NCBI GenBank assembly: GCA_903904735.1 | Contig: CAIVDM010000016.1 | Location: forward strand, 62,001 to 126,000 | Reading direction: 5' to 3' | Length of the DNA stretch: 64,000 nt | Origin: an uncultured delta proteobacterium | GTDB taxonomy: Bacteria; Bdellovibrionota_C; UBA2361; OMII01 | Shown here: piece after piece, positions 35,228 to 45,660 of the stretch | How the letters are laid out: each line of letters starts with the position of its first letter | Position numbering within the stretch: the stretch's first letter is position 1 | Position numbers and translations under genes: made by a program | Notes under the pieces: model-generated | Databases searched by the model: none | Told to the model about the DNA's origin: nothing | What the model saw: the letters and a program-made list of their open reading frames with translations, nothing else

Positions 35228-36348
35228 TCCCACACCGGCACGATAGAAACCTCTCGCTCCCCACCGTAGATTCCTCCGGTGCGAAGAGTCAATCGAACGG
35301 GCTGAGAACGCTCCGTCTTGCGGATCGCATCCTCGATCTCATCTCGTGTTCTTACCCGTTCACCGTTCACTTTATAGACCAGATCGGCGCCCTCTATGTC
35401 TCTACGAAACCCTCTCACGAATCCGCCGCTTGAGAACACCTTCTCAATCGGTTTTATACCGCCCTTCTCCGCGACGCCATCGGCCTGAACCCTGAGCACC
35501 ATTGGACCTTGATCCGTATCCACGAGTTGCCAGCCCATACGGGGACGACGCACTTTACCTGTGGCGATAAGCTCAGGAAGTATGCGCTTAATGCTATTAA
35601 TAGGCACGGCGAAACCCACTCCCGCGGAATCTCCCGACTGACTCAAGATCGCGGTATTTATCCCTATCAATCTACCATCGGAATCGAGCAACGGCCCCCC
35701 AGAATTTCCCGGATTAATGGCGGCATCTGTCTGAATCAAATCTTTTAAGACCGCGCCTCGCGGCGTTTTCATAGTACGTTCAAGAGAGGAGACGATACCA
35801 GCGGTAAGACTTCGGTAGAGCCCAAATGGATTACCGATGGCGAGCACGCGTTGGCCGACCTCAAGATTTGAGGAGTCTCCATAAGGAATACCAACCATTC
35901 CTTTCGGCAGATCTTTGACGCGCAGCGCCGCGATATCACTCTCTGGATCGTATCCTATAAGAGAAGCCTTACTGCTCAGTCCCGTCGAAAGCATTATCTC
36001 AACACTTCCCCCAGACTGCAGGGCACTCTCTATGACGTGAAGATTCGTGATAACGATTCCACGCTGCACATCGATCACCGTGCCGGTTCCCGTACCCTCT
36101 TGTGGTTTGACTTCGTCGAAAAAAGCGAACGGATCGGCCACATACGAGCGGGTAGTGATGAACACAACAGATCCGTTGGCTCGCTTATAGAGATCAATCG
36201 TCTTTTGCTCATCCTCGGTGCGAGTGGCGACACTTACTGGAGCTGATCCTGTGGGGGCCGCCTTAGCGTCTACAATTCCCAATAGAACCAGACAAACCAT
36301 CACCAACTCGGACACGTGTCGCGTCAGACTCTGGTGAGATTTTCTCAT
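35224..36348 (-). CDS. HtrA/DegP-family periplasmic serine protease with one PDZ domain
   Basis: This 374-residue protein has a signal peptide ending near residue 30 (IVDAKA-AP). The trypsin-like triad is His104 (ITNLHVIES), Asp138 (ESDIAALRV) and Ser216 (NPGNSGGPL). A single PDZ domain follows at about 265-365 (GMVG..., DLVYKVNGERVRTRDEIE). It degrades or refolds damaged envelope proteins. One PDZ places it with DegS/HhoB-like rather than two-PDZ DegP forms. The ATG overlaps the rel stop (ATGA), which links envelope stress to the stringent-response operon. Confidence 0.94.
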   Translation of the reverse strand: MRKSHQSLTRHVSELVMVCLVLLGIVDAKAAPTGSAPVSVATRTEDEQKTIDLYKRANGSVVFITTRSYVADPFAFFDEVKPQEGTGTGTVIDVQRGIVITNLHVIESALQSGGSVEIMLSTGLSSKASLIGYDPESDIAALRVKDLPKGMVGIPYGDSSNLEVGQRVLAIGNPFGLYRSLTAGIVSSLERTMKTPRGAVLKDLIQTDAAINPGNSGGPLLDSDGRLIGINTAILSQSGDSAGVGFAVPINSIKRILPELIATGKVRRPRMGWQLVDTDQGPMVLRVQADGVAEKGGIKPIEKVFSSGGFVRGFRRDIEGADLVYKVNGERVRTRDEIEDAIRKTERSQPVRLTLRTGGIYGGEREVSIVPVWE

Positions 36349-38525
36349 AGATCTCCTTCCTCTTCCCTTCCGGCACTAGAAAGAGTTCGAACACGCTCAA
36401 CTTTGATAACACCAGGAACCATCTCTATGGCTCGCTTAACTTTATTGAGTTGCTCGGCGCTCTGAACGGTCAACTCAAAGTTGATCGCCGCTCGCCCGTG
36501 CTCGGTTTTAATCTGCGCGCTCGTGATATTAGCTCCTTGGGTAGTGCACGCCTGTGAAACACTCGCCAAGAGCCCCATCTGGTCTTGAGAATGAACAGTT
36601 ATGCGAACGCGCCGTGGCGCCGATTTGCCAGTATCCCAATCCACTTCAACGCGGCGCATCGGATCGGCGTTAAGCACCTGTGGACAATTCGCGAAATGCA
36701 CAGTCACTCCACGCCCCCTGGTAATGAACCCAACGATTCGATCCCCGGGCAGCGGCTCACAACACTTAGCAAAGCGAATGAGAATGTTGTCCATCCCTGA
36801 AACTTTCACCCCCACTCGCTCACGACTTGCCTGAGCGGCCCGGTGAAATATTCGCTGTAACGGGGACGGCTCTTCCTCAAGCTTCGCGGCGGGCGCGGCG
36901 TCCTCGGGCAACAACTTCGCGATGATCTTAGATGTGGAAATTTTACCGTACCCTACGCCCGCGAAGAGCTCACCCTCGGATTTCAATCCCATGTCCGCGG
37001 CAAGTGAGGCGAACCGGCCCTCTTTCTCAAGCTTCTTAAGACTGAGCTTCACCTTGCGAAGGTCTTTGCTGAGCAAATCCATTCCTAGCGCCATCGAACG
37101 CGAATGTTCTTCCGCCTTCAAGAACGCTCGAACACGTTGCTTCGCTTTCGATGATTTAACGAACTTCAGCCAATCTTTGCTCGGAACGTGATTCTTAGAA
37201 GTCAAAATCTCTAGAGTGTCGCCATTTGAGAGTCGGTGATCGAGCGACACCATCTGCCCGTTGACCTTAGCGCCAATCGTACGATGCCCAACGTCGGTGT
37301 GCACCGCGTACGCGAAGTCGACCGGCGTCGAACCATACGCGAGTCTCACGAGGTCCCCTTTGGGCGTGAAGACGAACACCTCCTCGGGATACAATTCCCC
37401 TTTTACGGATTGGATGAACTCATCTGGGTTCTTAAGATACTGCTGCGTCTCAACGAGCTCTTTGACCCATTGCAAATCAAACGCTGGGGCGGCGCCACCC
37501 TCCTTGTATCTCCAGTGCGCGGCGATACCCTCTTCCGCTACGCGGTGCATATCAGGGGTGCGAATCTGTATCTCTATTCGCTGGCCCTCTGGACCGATCA
37601 GCGTCGTGTGCAACGACTGATACATATTCGGTTTGGGCATCGCGATGTAATCTTTGAAGCGACCGGGGACTGGTTTCCACGTTGAATGCACGATCCCTAA
37701 CGTTTCATAGCAGGCGCGCACCGTAGGGACGATCACTCGAAATCCCATCAAGTCATACACATCCTCAAACGAGAGGTTGTCTTTCTCCATCTTCTGCCAG
37801 ATGGAATAGAGATGTTTACCGCGCCCCTTGACCGAGGCTGACACCCCCGCGCTTTGGAGAACTTTTTGAATCTCTAAGGCGACGCGATCTACGTACGCGT
37901 CGCGTCCTGGCGCTGTCTTACGCAGGTGCTCCTCAATTTGCGCGTACAGCTCGGGCCGAAGATACAAAAGGCATAGATCCTCTAATTCGGACTTGAGCCA
38001 GTGGATTCCGAGACGATTGGCTAGTGGCGCGTATATCTCTTGGGTCTCAACCGCGATGCGCTGCTGCTTGGCCTCACTGAAAAATTTAAGGGTCTTCATG
38101 TTGTGCAATCGGTCGCACAACTTAACCAAGACGACACGAATATCCTTTGCCATGGCGAGCAGCATCTTGCGGAAATTCTCGGCTTGTTTCTCCTCCCGTG
38201 ATTCGAACTCTATGCGAGTAAGCTTCGTCACTCCCTCTACGATATCGGCCACGCCCGGCCCAAACTCTCTCTGAATATCCTCGCGAGAGGTGTCACAGTC
38301 CTCAATCGTATCGTGTAAAAGAGACGCGACAACCGATGGCTCGTCGAGCTTCAAGCGACAAACTAACAGCGCTGTCTCCTCAACGTGAGTAAAATAAGGC
38401 TCGCCTGAAGCGCGCACTTGTCCGCTGTGGCAAGAACTAGCGAAATCGTATGCCTTCTTGAGAGTGACGAGATCAGGAGTCGGATGGTACTTTTTGAGGG
38501 CCTCGGCTACCTGCTCGAAGGACAT
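36345..38525 (-). CDS. rel: Bifunctional (p)ppGpp synthetase/hydrolase (Rel/SpoT)
   Basis: The protein has 726 residues from the ATG at 38525; a GTG at 38534 would add three. An intact HD hydrolase domain (HSGQVRASGEPYFTHVEE, SLLHDTIEDC) precedes the synthetase (DVYDLMGFRVIVP, RFKDYIAMPKPNMYQSLHTT). These are followed by a TGS domain (VFVFTPKGDLVRLAYGSTPVDF) and a C-terminal ACT domain. Both activities therefore look functional. rpoZ lies 57 bp upstream, an arrangement seen in many proteobacteria. Confidence 0.97.
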   Translation of the reverse strand: MSFEQVAEALKKYHPTPDLVTLKKAYDFASSCHSGQVRASGEPYFTHVEETALLVCRLKLDEPSVVASLLHDTIEDCDTSREDIQREFGPGVADIVEGVTKLTRIEFESREEKQAENFRKMLLAMAKDIRVVLVKLCDRLHNMKTLKFFSEAKQQRIAVETQEIYAPLANRLGIHWLKSELEDLCLLYLRPELYAQIEEHLRKTAPGRDAYVDRVALEIQKVLQSAGVSASVKGRGKHLYSIWQKMEKDNLSFEDVYDLMGFRVIVPTVRACYETLGIVHSTWKPVPGRFKDYIAMPKPNMYQSLHTTLIGPEGQRIEIQIRTPDMHRVAEEGIAAHWRYKEGGAAPAFDLQWVKELVETQQYLKNPDEFIQSVKGELYPEEVFVFTPKGDLVRLAYGSTPVDFAYAVHTDVGHRTIGAKVNGQMVSLDHRLSNGDTLEILTSKNHVPSKDWLKFVKSSKAKQRVRAFLKAEEHSRSMALGMDLLSKDLRKVKLSLKKLEKEGRFASLAADMGLKSEGELFAGVGYGKISTSKIIAKLLPEDAAPAAKLEEEPSPLQRIFHRAAQASRERVGVKVSGMDNILIRFAKCCEPLPGDRIVGFITRGRGVTVHFANCPQVLNADPMRRVEVDWDTGKSAPRRVRITVHSQDQMGLLASVSQACTTQGANITSAQIKTEHGRAAINFELTVQSAEQLNKVKRAIEMVPGVIKVERVRTLSSAGREEEGDL

Positions 38526-38581
38526 ACCATCCACTCACCTAAGAAAAAAACGAAAAAACTACTAGTGAAAACTATCGAGTA

Positions 38582-38980
38582 CTACTCCTCATCTCCGTCG
38601 TCATCATCTGCCGCTGGTAACGGGCCAGTCTTCATGAGTGACTCGCGTAGAAAATCAGGTGAACGTGTCTCATCGTTGTTGGTGAACAGTCCCGCGCCGA
38701 TCTCAGGCTTGCGCTCTACGACAGCTATCGCGGCAGCGGCAGCGGCCTCAGCCTCGCGCGCTCGTTGCTCCTCAAAGGCTAGTGTCTCTTCCGAAGTCAT
38801 AAAACGAACTTTACCGTCCGCGATCTCACGGAGCGCGGTAACGACCGCCTTGTTTCTCCGGTCCTCGGTCTGCGCCGTTGAGCCCTGAAGCAACTGTTTC
38901 GTTCTCTTGGACGCTAACTGAACAAGCGCGAAACGGTTATTCTCCTGAACGAGACAATCCTCAACGGTGATACGGGCCAT
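38582..38980 (-). CDS. rpoZ: DNA-directed RNA polymerase omega subunit
   Basis: This 132-residue protein has the omega core [26 protein letters not shown] and [16 protein letters not shown]. Beyond it lies a long Ala/Glu-rich helix and an acidic tail ending DDDDGDEE, which makes it about 40 residues longer than the E. coli subunit. Omega helps assemble RNA polymerase and mediates ppGpp binding. This fits its position just before rel. Confidence 0.95.
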   Translation of the reverse strand: MARITVEDCLVQENNRFALVQLASKRTKQLLQGSTAQTEDRRNKAVVTALREIADGKVRFMTSEETLAFEEQRAREAEAAAAAAIAVVERKPEIGAGLFTNNDETRSPDFLRESLMKTGPLPAADDDDGDEE

Positions 38981-39138
38981 ACTTACACTCCTGAACTAGC
39001 AATACGACGGTCGGCGTAGGCTACCAAACGCCTCGATCCATGTAAATGGCTGAGAACTCAAGGTATCTTTTCTTCGTCTCACTTCCTGACTAGAAACACG
39101 ATCATATACAGCTTTCTGAAAAACCTTACATAAAAGCA

Positions 39139-39157
39139 TAGTTATTTCAAATAACTA
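39139..39157. promoter_or_regulatory. Perfect 19-bp palindrome, possible operator
   Basis: TAGTTATTT-C-AAATAACTA is a 9+1+9 perfect inverted repeat in the 262-bp divergent region between rpoZ and the gene at 39243. Its AT-rich, symmetrical form suits a dimeric regulator. I could not place clear -35/-10 boxes around it. Confidence 0.45.
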
Positions 39158-39242
39158 CGGCCGCGGGTTCGCTCATACTGGACCAGCTCGAATCGTTAGA
39201 CTAGCCGTCGTGTCTCAGGTACAAATGAAATGAGTGCGAAAA

Positions 39243-39824
39243 ATGGCGCAATTCATGGGACTAGAGCCGGAAAAAAAAAGACCTGCTGAGGACGCGAAAC
39301 AAGAGGCCCAAGCCCCATCGGAGGGCCTATCCGCGCCTGGCGGCGCTTCGATAGTCAACCTACATGACCTCTCTCGCGGCGATCAGCTTCGACTGCTCAC
39401 CAATCTCAGCCGTATTAATTCGGCAATTGAAACATTCGGTGAGACAATCGCGAAAACGGTCATTCCGACTCTCACCAGAGCGGTGCAGGCTCCTCCAGGC
39501 GAGACCGCGCACGTCAATGATTCTATCACCAAAGCTATCGCAAACATCACTAACACTGTCGCCGAGCTCTCTGAGACAATCGATTGGTTTATACGAGTCG
39601 GCAACGAGCCGCTTCGAACATATCGAGACTTAGTGGAGACCGGCACCAAGCAAGCCATACGACTTCTTAACGAAGTGGACCCAAGCGGCGATGATGAAAG
39701 ATGGCGCATCAAAGTCCACACCGCGACCCTTCTCGTACAGCAAGCGATTTCCGACGACTGCGAGGTTATTACTCCCAACCTCCTGCTCATGATAAAAGAA
39801 CTTGAGAGACTCCTTGGGAAATAA
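39243..39824 (+). CDS. Helical protein of unknown function
   Basis: This 193-residue soluble protein has a disordered Lys/Glu/Ala/Pro-rich N-terminus (PEKKRPAEDAKQEAQAP). A mostly helical region follows, with IVNLHDLSRGDQLRLLTNLSRINSAIE, many Thr/Ile heptad-like repeats (ITKAIANITNTVAELSETID) and a C-terminal amphipathic helix (LLLMIKELERLLGK). There is no signal peptide. A GTG at 39234 is an alternative start; neither has a clear ribosome site. It is flanked by opposite-strand genes. I do not recognise the family. Confidence 0.65.
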   Translation: MAQFMGLEPEKKRPAEDAKQEAQAPSEGLSAPGGASIVNLHDLSRGDQLRLLTNLSRINSAIETFGETIAKTVIPTLTRAVQAPPGETAHVNDSITKAIANITNTVAELSETIDWFIRVGNEPLRTYRDLVETGTKQAIRLLNEVDPSGDDERWRIKVHTATLLVQQAISDDCEVITPNLLLMIKELERLLGK

Positions 39825-39886
39825 CAACAAAAGACTCCGCGTGTCCGCTAAGTCGATCGAAAACGCCGCGCTGTAGAAAGCGGATA

Positions 39887-42800
39887 CTAGCTCACGCCTG
39901 TGTAATCCTGTAGCGCTCGCACTGCAAGATACTGTCCGCTCTGTACCATCGCCAACGCCTCTGAGACCGCTCGCGCCGCCGCGATAGTGGTGTATGTCGG
40001 CACGCGCAACTCGTTCGCTACCAAGCGAATAGACTTAGAGTCCATAACTGGTCGCCATCCCTCGGGTGTATTCATTACCAAAGCGACTTCTCCCGCGCCG
40101 AGTTTATCGACGATATGAGGGGAACCATCTCGCACCTTATTAACTTCTTGCACAGGGATCCCCTGCTCTCGCAGAAATGTCGCCGTACCCTTGGTGGCCA
40201 TTAACCCGAACCCAAGGCGATTGAGCTGACGCGCTATATCAGGCAGCTCGTCCTTATCGGTGTCCTTTACGCTTAAGAAAATCACACCATCTTTCGGAAG
40301 CGAGATATTGGACGCGAATTGACTCTTCGCGAACGCTCCGGCGAAGCTCTCATGGATACCCATCACCTCACCCGTGGACTTCATCTCGGGTCCGAGAATC
40401 GTATCCACCCCTGGGAACTTAGAGAACGGAAACACCGAAGCCTTCACTGAGACATAGCCCTTCGGCTCAACCTCGCTCACTCCGATCTCTTTAATCGATT
40501 TCCCAGCCATAATTCGACTGGCGACCTTAGCCCACGGAATGCCTGTAGCTTTGCTCACAAATGGCACCGTACGAGAAGCTCTCGGATTAACCTCAAGGAT
40601 ATAGACCTCGCCTGAGCGAGGCACCGCGAACTGAATATTCATCAGGCCGACGACTCCAAGTTCTTTGGCGAGCACAAGCGCCTGTCGCTTAATCTCGTCT
40701 ATGGTCGACTTGCGTAGAGTCTGAGGAGGAAGACAGCAGGAGCTGTCTCCTGAGTGGATACCAGCTGGCTCAATGTGCTCCATAACGCCGGCCACCAGCA
40801 CTTGAGCGCCATCGCTCACCGTGTCCACATCAACCTCGACCGCTCCTTCAAGGAATCTATCAAGCAGCACTGGACGGTCGTGTGACACCTCCACGCCCTC
40901 TTGCATATAACTAATGATCTCATCTTCTCGGTAGATCACTCGCATCGCCCGGCCACCAAGCACGAACGAGGGGCGGATCATGAGAGGAAAACCGATTTTT
41001 TTCGCCGCCGCCACCGCCTCGTCTACCGAGCGCGCTGTCGCGTACGGGGGTTGAAGCAAGCCCAATTTCGCCACGAGCGCCGAAAATCTCTCGCGATCTT
41101 CCGCCACGTCAATCGACTCCACCGATGTTCCGATGATGGGCACTCCAAGAGCCGCTAATTCCGCCGAAATCCGCAGCGGAGTCTGTCCACCGAACTGCAC
41201 GATTACTCCGTACGGTTTCTCGCGCTCGACTATCTGCAAAACAGATTCGACTGTCAGTGGCTCAAAGTACAACCTATCGCTGGTGTCGTAATCCGTCGAG
41301 ACGGTCTCGGGATTACAATTAACCATGATGGTCTCGAAGCCATCCGCCCGAAGCGCCATGGAGGCGTGCACGCAACAATAATCGAACTCAATTCCCTGTC
41401 CGATGCGATTAGGGCCCGCCCCGAGGATTATGATCTTTTTCTTCTGCGTGGGAGGCGCCTCCGACGGTCCGTCATATGTCGAATAGAGATAAGGCGTGAA
41501 CGCCTCGAACTCCGCGGCGCATGTATCCACTGACTTAAATGATGGCGCCACTCCTAGCGCCTTCCGACGTGAACGCACATCGATCTCTCGACTTCCCGTG
41601 AGCGCCGCCAATCTTCTATCGGTGAATCCAAGCCTCTTGAGATCCCGAAGCTCAGAGGCTTCGATAGAATTTATCTTCTTTGTCGCCAGCTCCTGTTCAC
41701 GCTGTATGAGCTCCTCAATCTGTCCAAGGAACCAGGGGTCGATCTTCGTTGACTGGAATAGATCTCGCACGGAGAATCCGGCGCGCAACGCCTCTCCCAC
41801 TAACCACAGCCTGTGTGGCGCGGCGACCGCGCACGCCTCAAGCAACTCACTCTTGCCTAAGTCCTTCGCCAGCTTGGCGCCGTCGAAGCCATACGTGCCC
41901 ATCTCCATCGACGTCATCGCTTTTTGGAGCGCTTCTTGGAAGGTGCGACCAAATGAGAGCACCTCCCCCACCGACTTCATCTGAGTGCCAAGCGTAGCGT
42001 CAGCGAGGGGGAACTTCTCAAAGTTGAAGCGAGGAATCTTAACTACAACGTAATCTATCGAAGGCTCAAAGCACGCTGGGGTTTCCTTGGTGATGTCGTT
42101 TGTGATCTCATCAAGGGTGTATCCTACGGCGAGCTTCGCCGCGATCTTGGCGATCGGAAAACCCGTCGCCTTGGACGCGAGCGCTGAGCTTCGGGAGACT
42201 CTAGGGTTCATCTCAATAACGATCACTCGTCCATTGACGGGATTAAGCGCGAACTGCACGTTTGAGCCACCCGTATCGACACCTATTCGGCGAATGACCT
42301 TTATCGCGGCGTCTCGAAGAAGTTGGTATTCCTTATCCGTAAGCGTCTGTATGGGCGCTACCGTGATGGAATCGCCAGTGTGAACACCCATTGGATCGAA
42401 GTTCTCGATACCGCAGATGATGACCACGTTATCTTTGAGATCCCGCATCACCTCAAGCTCGATCTCCTTCCATCCGAGCAACGACTCTTCCACCAAAACC
42501 TCATGATTCGGGCTAGCGGCGAGCGCGATAGAGATCTTTCGGTGCAGCTCCTCTGGCGCGTACACGATGCCACCACCGGTACCTCCCAAGGTACGTGAGG
42601 GGCGTAGCACGAGCGGATAACCGAGATCTTTAGCGACATCATCGGCGTCTTTGATCGATGTCACCATTCGAGAACGAGCGGACTCTAATCCGATCTCATC
42701 CATGGCGCGGCGAAACAACTCTCGATCTTCGGCCGTCATGATCGCGTCGACCTTGGCGCCGATGAGTTCACAACCGTATTTCTCAAAAACTCCACGCTCC

Positions 42801-43108
42801 GCGAGCTCAAGAGCCGTATTGAGCGCCGTCTGTCCACCCATCGTCGGCAACACCGCGTCGGGTCGCTCTACTCGAATGATCTCCTCCACGAAATCCGCCG
42901 TTATTGGCTCGATGTACGTCCGGTCAGCGAACTCAGGATCCGTCATGATCGTGGCTGGATTCGAATTGACCAGGATAACTTTATAGCCTTCCTGTTTGAG
43001 CGCCTTGATAGCCTGCGTCCCGGAGTAATCGAACTCACACGCTTGCCCAATTACGATTGGTCCGGACCCTATTAATAGAATCGATTTAATATCAGTTCGC
43101 TTTGGCAT
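39887..43108 (-). CDS. carB: Carbamoyl-phosphate synthase large subunit
   Basis: This 1073-residue subunit has two ATP-grasp halves. The first has [20 protein letters not shown] and [12 protein letters not shown]; the second has [20 protein letters not shown] and [13 protein letters not shown]-terminal MGS-like allosteric domain ([20 protein letters not shown]) follows. It makes carbamoyl phosphate from bicarbonate, ammonia and two ATP, for pyrimidines and arginine. carA is 20 bp upstream. Length matches the E. coli enzyme. Confidence 0.98.
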   Translation of the reverse strand: MPKRTDIKSILLIGSGPIVIGQACEFDYSGTQAIKALKQEGYKVILVNSNPATIMTDPEFADRTYIEPITADFVEEIIRVERPDAVLPTMGGQTALNTALELAERGVFEKYGCELIGAKVDAIMTAEDRELFRRAMDEIGLESARSRMVTSIKDADDVAKDLGYPLVLRPSRTLGGTGGGIVYAPEELHRKISIALAASPNHEVLVEESLLGWKEIELEVMRDLKDNVVIICGIENFDPMGVHTGDSITVAPIQTLTDKEYQLLRDAAIKVIRRIGVDTGGSNVQFALNPVNGRVIVIEMNPRVSRSSALASKATGFPIAKIAAKLAVGYTLDEITNDITKETPACFEPSIDYVVVKIPRFNFEKFPLADATLGTQMKSVGEVLSFGRTFQEALQKAMTSMEMGTYGFDGAKLAKDLGKSELLEACAVAAPHRLWLVGEALRAGFSVRDLFQSTKIDPWFLGQIEELIQREQELATKKINSIEASELRDLKRLGFTDRRLAALTGSREIDVRSRRKALGVAPSFKSVDTCAAEFEAFTPYLYSTYDGPSEAPPTQKKKIIILGAGPNRIGQGIEFDYCCVHASMALRADGFETIMVNCNPETVSTDYDTSDRLYFEPLTVESVLQIVEREKPYGVIVQFGGQTPLRISAELAALGVPIIGTSVESIDVAEDRERFSALVAKLGLLQPPYATARSVDEAVAAAKKIGFPLMIRPSFVLGGRAMRVIYREDEIISYMQEGVEVSHDRPVLLDRFLEGAVEVDVDTVSDGAQVLVAGVMEHIEPAGIHSGDSSCCLPPQTLRKSTIDEIKRQALVLAKELGVVGLMNIQFAVPRSGEVYILEVNPRASRTVPFVSKATGIPWAKVASRIMAGKSIKEIGVSEVEPKGYVSVKASVFPFSKFPGVDTILGPEMKSTGEVMGIHESFAGAFAKSQFASNISLPKDGVIFLSVKDTDKDELPDIARQLNRLGFGLMATKGTATFLREQGIPVQEVNKVRDGSPHIVDKLGAGEVALVMNTPEGWRPVMDSKSIRLVANELRVPTYTTIAAARAVSEALAMVQSGQYLAVRALQDYTGVS

Positions 43109-43128
43109 ATCCGCGCTTCCTCGACTTC

Positions 43129-44316
43129 CTAAACTCCTACCACCAAACGATGAAACCGCTCAAAGAGATAGCGTGAATCGTGCGGACCAGGTGATGCCTC
43201 TGGATGATACTGCACGGAGAACGCCTTTGCGTCTCTCGCCTCAAGCCCCTCAACGGTCATGTCGTTTAAGTTCAGATGGGAAACGAACACTCGGCTACCG
43301 AGCGAGTCCCTATCCACCGCGAACCCATGATTCTGTACCGTGATCTCAACTTTTCCGTTCGTTTCATCTCGAACCGGGTGATTTCCACCGCGATGACCAA
43401 ACTTAAGCTTATACGTTTTTCCGCCAAGCGCCTGCCCTAGAATTTGGTGTCCGAGGCAGATACCGAACATCGGAACCTTGCCAAGCATCTCCTTGACTGG
43501 ATTCACGACGTACCCCAGCGTCGCGGGATCGCCGGGACCGTTCGACAGGAATACCCCGTCTGGTCTAAGCGCCATTATATCCGCCGCCGTTGTGCCCGCG
43601 GGCACTACAGTGACTCGAAAACCAACATCGACAAGGAGGCGCAAGATGTTCGTCTTCACTCCACAATCGATCGCCACGACATGCGGTCGTGACACGAGCT
43701 GCTCTTGAGATAACTTACGGTTATTTCCGTGCGACAGACTCCACGGTAGGAGATCCCAGGTATATATCTCCTTACAAGCGACCTGCTTGACGTAATCCTT
43801 GCCTTCCATCGAACCGAGAGAGCGCGCGCGATCCACAAGAGCCTCAGGACTCACGTTCTCGCCACCCGCCATCACCGCCATCTGAGCTCCCTTCGTGCGC
43901 AGGAGCGTCACCAACTCACGCGTATCGATCCCCTCGATGCCCATGATGTTTCGCTTTCTCAGATACTCCGGCAAAGAGACCGTGGACCTAAAATTAGACG
44001 GAACTTTTTGCGCGCTGCGAACGATGAGCCCTTCTGTGAAAACTCTATGTGACTCGACATCTTCCTCGTTGCATCCCACGTTACCGATGTGTGGGTAGGT
44101 GAAGCACATAATTTGACCAGCGTAACTTGGGTCCGTGAGGATCTCCTGATAGCCGTACATCGACGTATTAAAAACCGCCTCGCCCTCAACGGGGCTCTCC
44201 TCCCCGCGTAGCGCGCCAAAACACGTTCCCTTGAAGATAGTGCCATCCGCTAACGCGACGTAACCAGGTTCGCCGCTCGCTTCTCGTATCGATGTGACCG
44301 TCTTCTTCGCTGTCAT
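43129..44316 (-). CDS. carA: Carbamoyl-phosphate synthase small subunit
   Basis: This 395-residue glutaminase subunit has a class I amidotransferase triad (Cys in [12 protein letters not shown], His/Glu in [11 protein letters not shown]) after an N-terminal domain with GTCFGA and TYPHIGN. The ATG at 44316 follows an AAGGA/GAGG purine-rich site. A TTG further upstream would overlap the pyrC junction. It supplies ammonia to CarB. Confidence 0.97.
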   Translation of the reverse strand: MTAKKTVTSIREASGEPGYVALADGTIFKGTCFGALRGEESPVEGEAVFNTSMYGYQEILTDPSYAGQIMCFTYPHIGNVGCNEEDVESHRVFTEGLIVRSAQKVPSNFRSTVSLPEYLRKRNIMGIEGIDTRELVTLLRTKGAQMAVMAGGENVSPEALVDRARSLGSMEGKDYVKQVACKEIYTWDLLPWSLSHGNNRKLSQEQLVSRPHVVAIDCGVKTNILRLLVDVGFRVTVVPAGTTAADIMALRPDGVFLSNGPGDPATLGYVVNPVKEMLGKVPMFGICLGHQILGQALGGKTYKLKFGHRGGNHPVRDETNGKVEITVQNHGFAVDRDSLGSRVFVSHLNLNDMTVEGLEARDAKAFSVQYHPEASPGPHDSRYLFERFHRLVVGV

Positions 44317-44352
44317 TTCCTCTCTTCCTTTACGTCGATTCACCGATACCAA

Positions 44353-45660
44353 TTACCGAACGAGTTCCCCGCCCGACACTACCTGTCTGCCCGCCACGAA
44401 CACATGTTTCGCTTGACCAGTGAGTTCCTTGCCGACAAACGGACTGTTCTTTGATTTTGACCGAACATCCTGTTCCGAAAAGACCCATGTGCGCTTCGGG
44501 TCAAGCACGACTACGTCCGCGTCGCTGCCTACCTTAAGCGTGCCGTACGGCAACCCAAAGGAACGCGATGGTCCCGCGCACAATAGATCAACCATGCGCT
44601 TACGACTCATGGCCCCCTTAAGAAACATCTCAACCAGCAGTGGAAGGCTAGTTTGTAGCCCCAAAATACCAACTGTAGCGCGTGAGAACTCGACCAACTT
44701 ACTATCCTTGTCGTGCGGGGCGTGATCGCTGGCGATCGCGTCTATCGTTCCATCAGCGAGTCCCGCGAAGAGCCCCTCCACATCCTCATGCCCTTTGAGG
44801 GGCGGCATCATCTTGTAATTCGTGTCATATCCCCGCACGCACTGCTCATCTAAGACTAGATGGTGTGGAGCGACCTCGCAGGTGATGTTAATTCCATCGT
44901 TCTTGGCTCGACGTATGAGCTCTACCCCGCGCGCGGTCGATACGTGGCAAATGTGGACCTTGCCCTTGGTGAAACGCGCCAACTCAATGTCTCGCGCTAT
45001 CATCACGTCCTCGGCAACGCCCGGAAATCCTTTTAATCCCATCTTGAGCGAAAGCGGAGATTCGTTCATGCACCCGCCACAACTCAGGTTGCGGTCCTCC
45101 TCGTGACACGCCAGTGGCAGACCCAGCATAAGGCACCACTCCAAGGCGCGCCTCATCAGTCCGGCGTCGACAACTGGATCTCCATCATCGGAAAAAGCGA
45201 CGCACCCAGCCTTCGCGAGCTCCGAGTAAGGCGCAAGCTGCTTTCCTTTGCGCTCCATAGAGATAGCGCCAATCGGCAGAACACGAGCGGCTTGAGCCGC
45301 CCTAGCCTTCTCAAGAATGAAGCGAGTCACCTCCGCCGAATCATTCGCGGGCTTGGTATTCGGCATACAGCAGATCGAGGTGTATCCTCCGAGAACCGCC
45401 GCCTCCGCTCCAGTCTGAACAGTTTCTTTCCACTCTTCGCCAGGCTCACGTAAATGCACATGTAAATCGACACAGCCGGGGATTACCCACGATCCTGTAG
45501 CGTCTAGCCGGTTTGCGTCCGCCTTATCCTTGAGAACTCCTGGCTTTTCGATTGCGGCGACCACGCCATTCTCGATGAGAAGATCGAACTCGCCATCTCT
45601 GTCGGAGGCAGCGTCTACAATTATTCCACCGTGTATGATCGTTGATTTCTTGTTACTCAC
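44353..45660 (-). CDS. pyrC: Dihydroorotase (class I, PyrC)
   Basis: This 435-residue amidohydrolase has the metal motif DLHVHLREPGEEWKETVQTG and the second set AIASDHAPHDKD. It cyclises N-carbamoyl-aspartate to dihydroorotate. The GTG start at 45660 overlaps the pyrB stop (GTGA), as expected for coupled expression. It is the long class-I form, not the short E. coli type. Confidence 0.97.
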   Translation of the reverse strand: MSNKKSTIIHGGIIVDAASDRDGEFDLLIENGVVAAIEKPGVLKDKADANRLDATGSWVIPGCVDLHVHLREPGEEWKETVQTGAEAAVLGGYTSICCMPNTKPANDSAEVTRFILEKARAAQAARVLPIGAISMERKGKQLAPYSELAKAGCVAFSDDGDPVVDAGLMRRALEWCLMLGLPLACHEEDRNLSCGGCMNESPLSLKMGLKGFPGVAEDVMIARDIELARFTKGKVHICHVSTARGVELIRRAKNDGINITCEVAPHHLVLDEQCVRGYDTNYKMMPPLKGHEDVEGLFAGLADGTIDAIASDHAPHDKDSKLVEFSRATVGILGLQTSLPLLVEMFLKGAMSRKRMVDLLCAGPSRSFGLPYGTLKVGSDADVVVLDPKRTWVFSEQDVRSKSKNSPFVGKELTGQAKHVFVAGRQVVSGGELVR

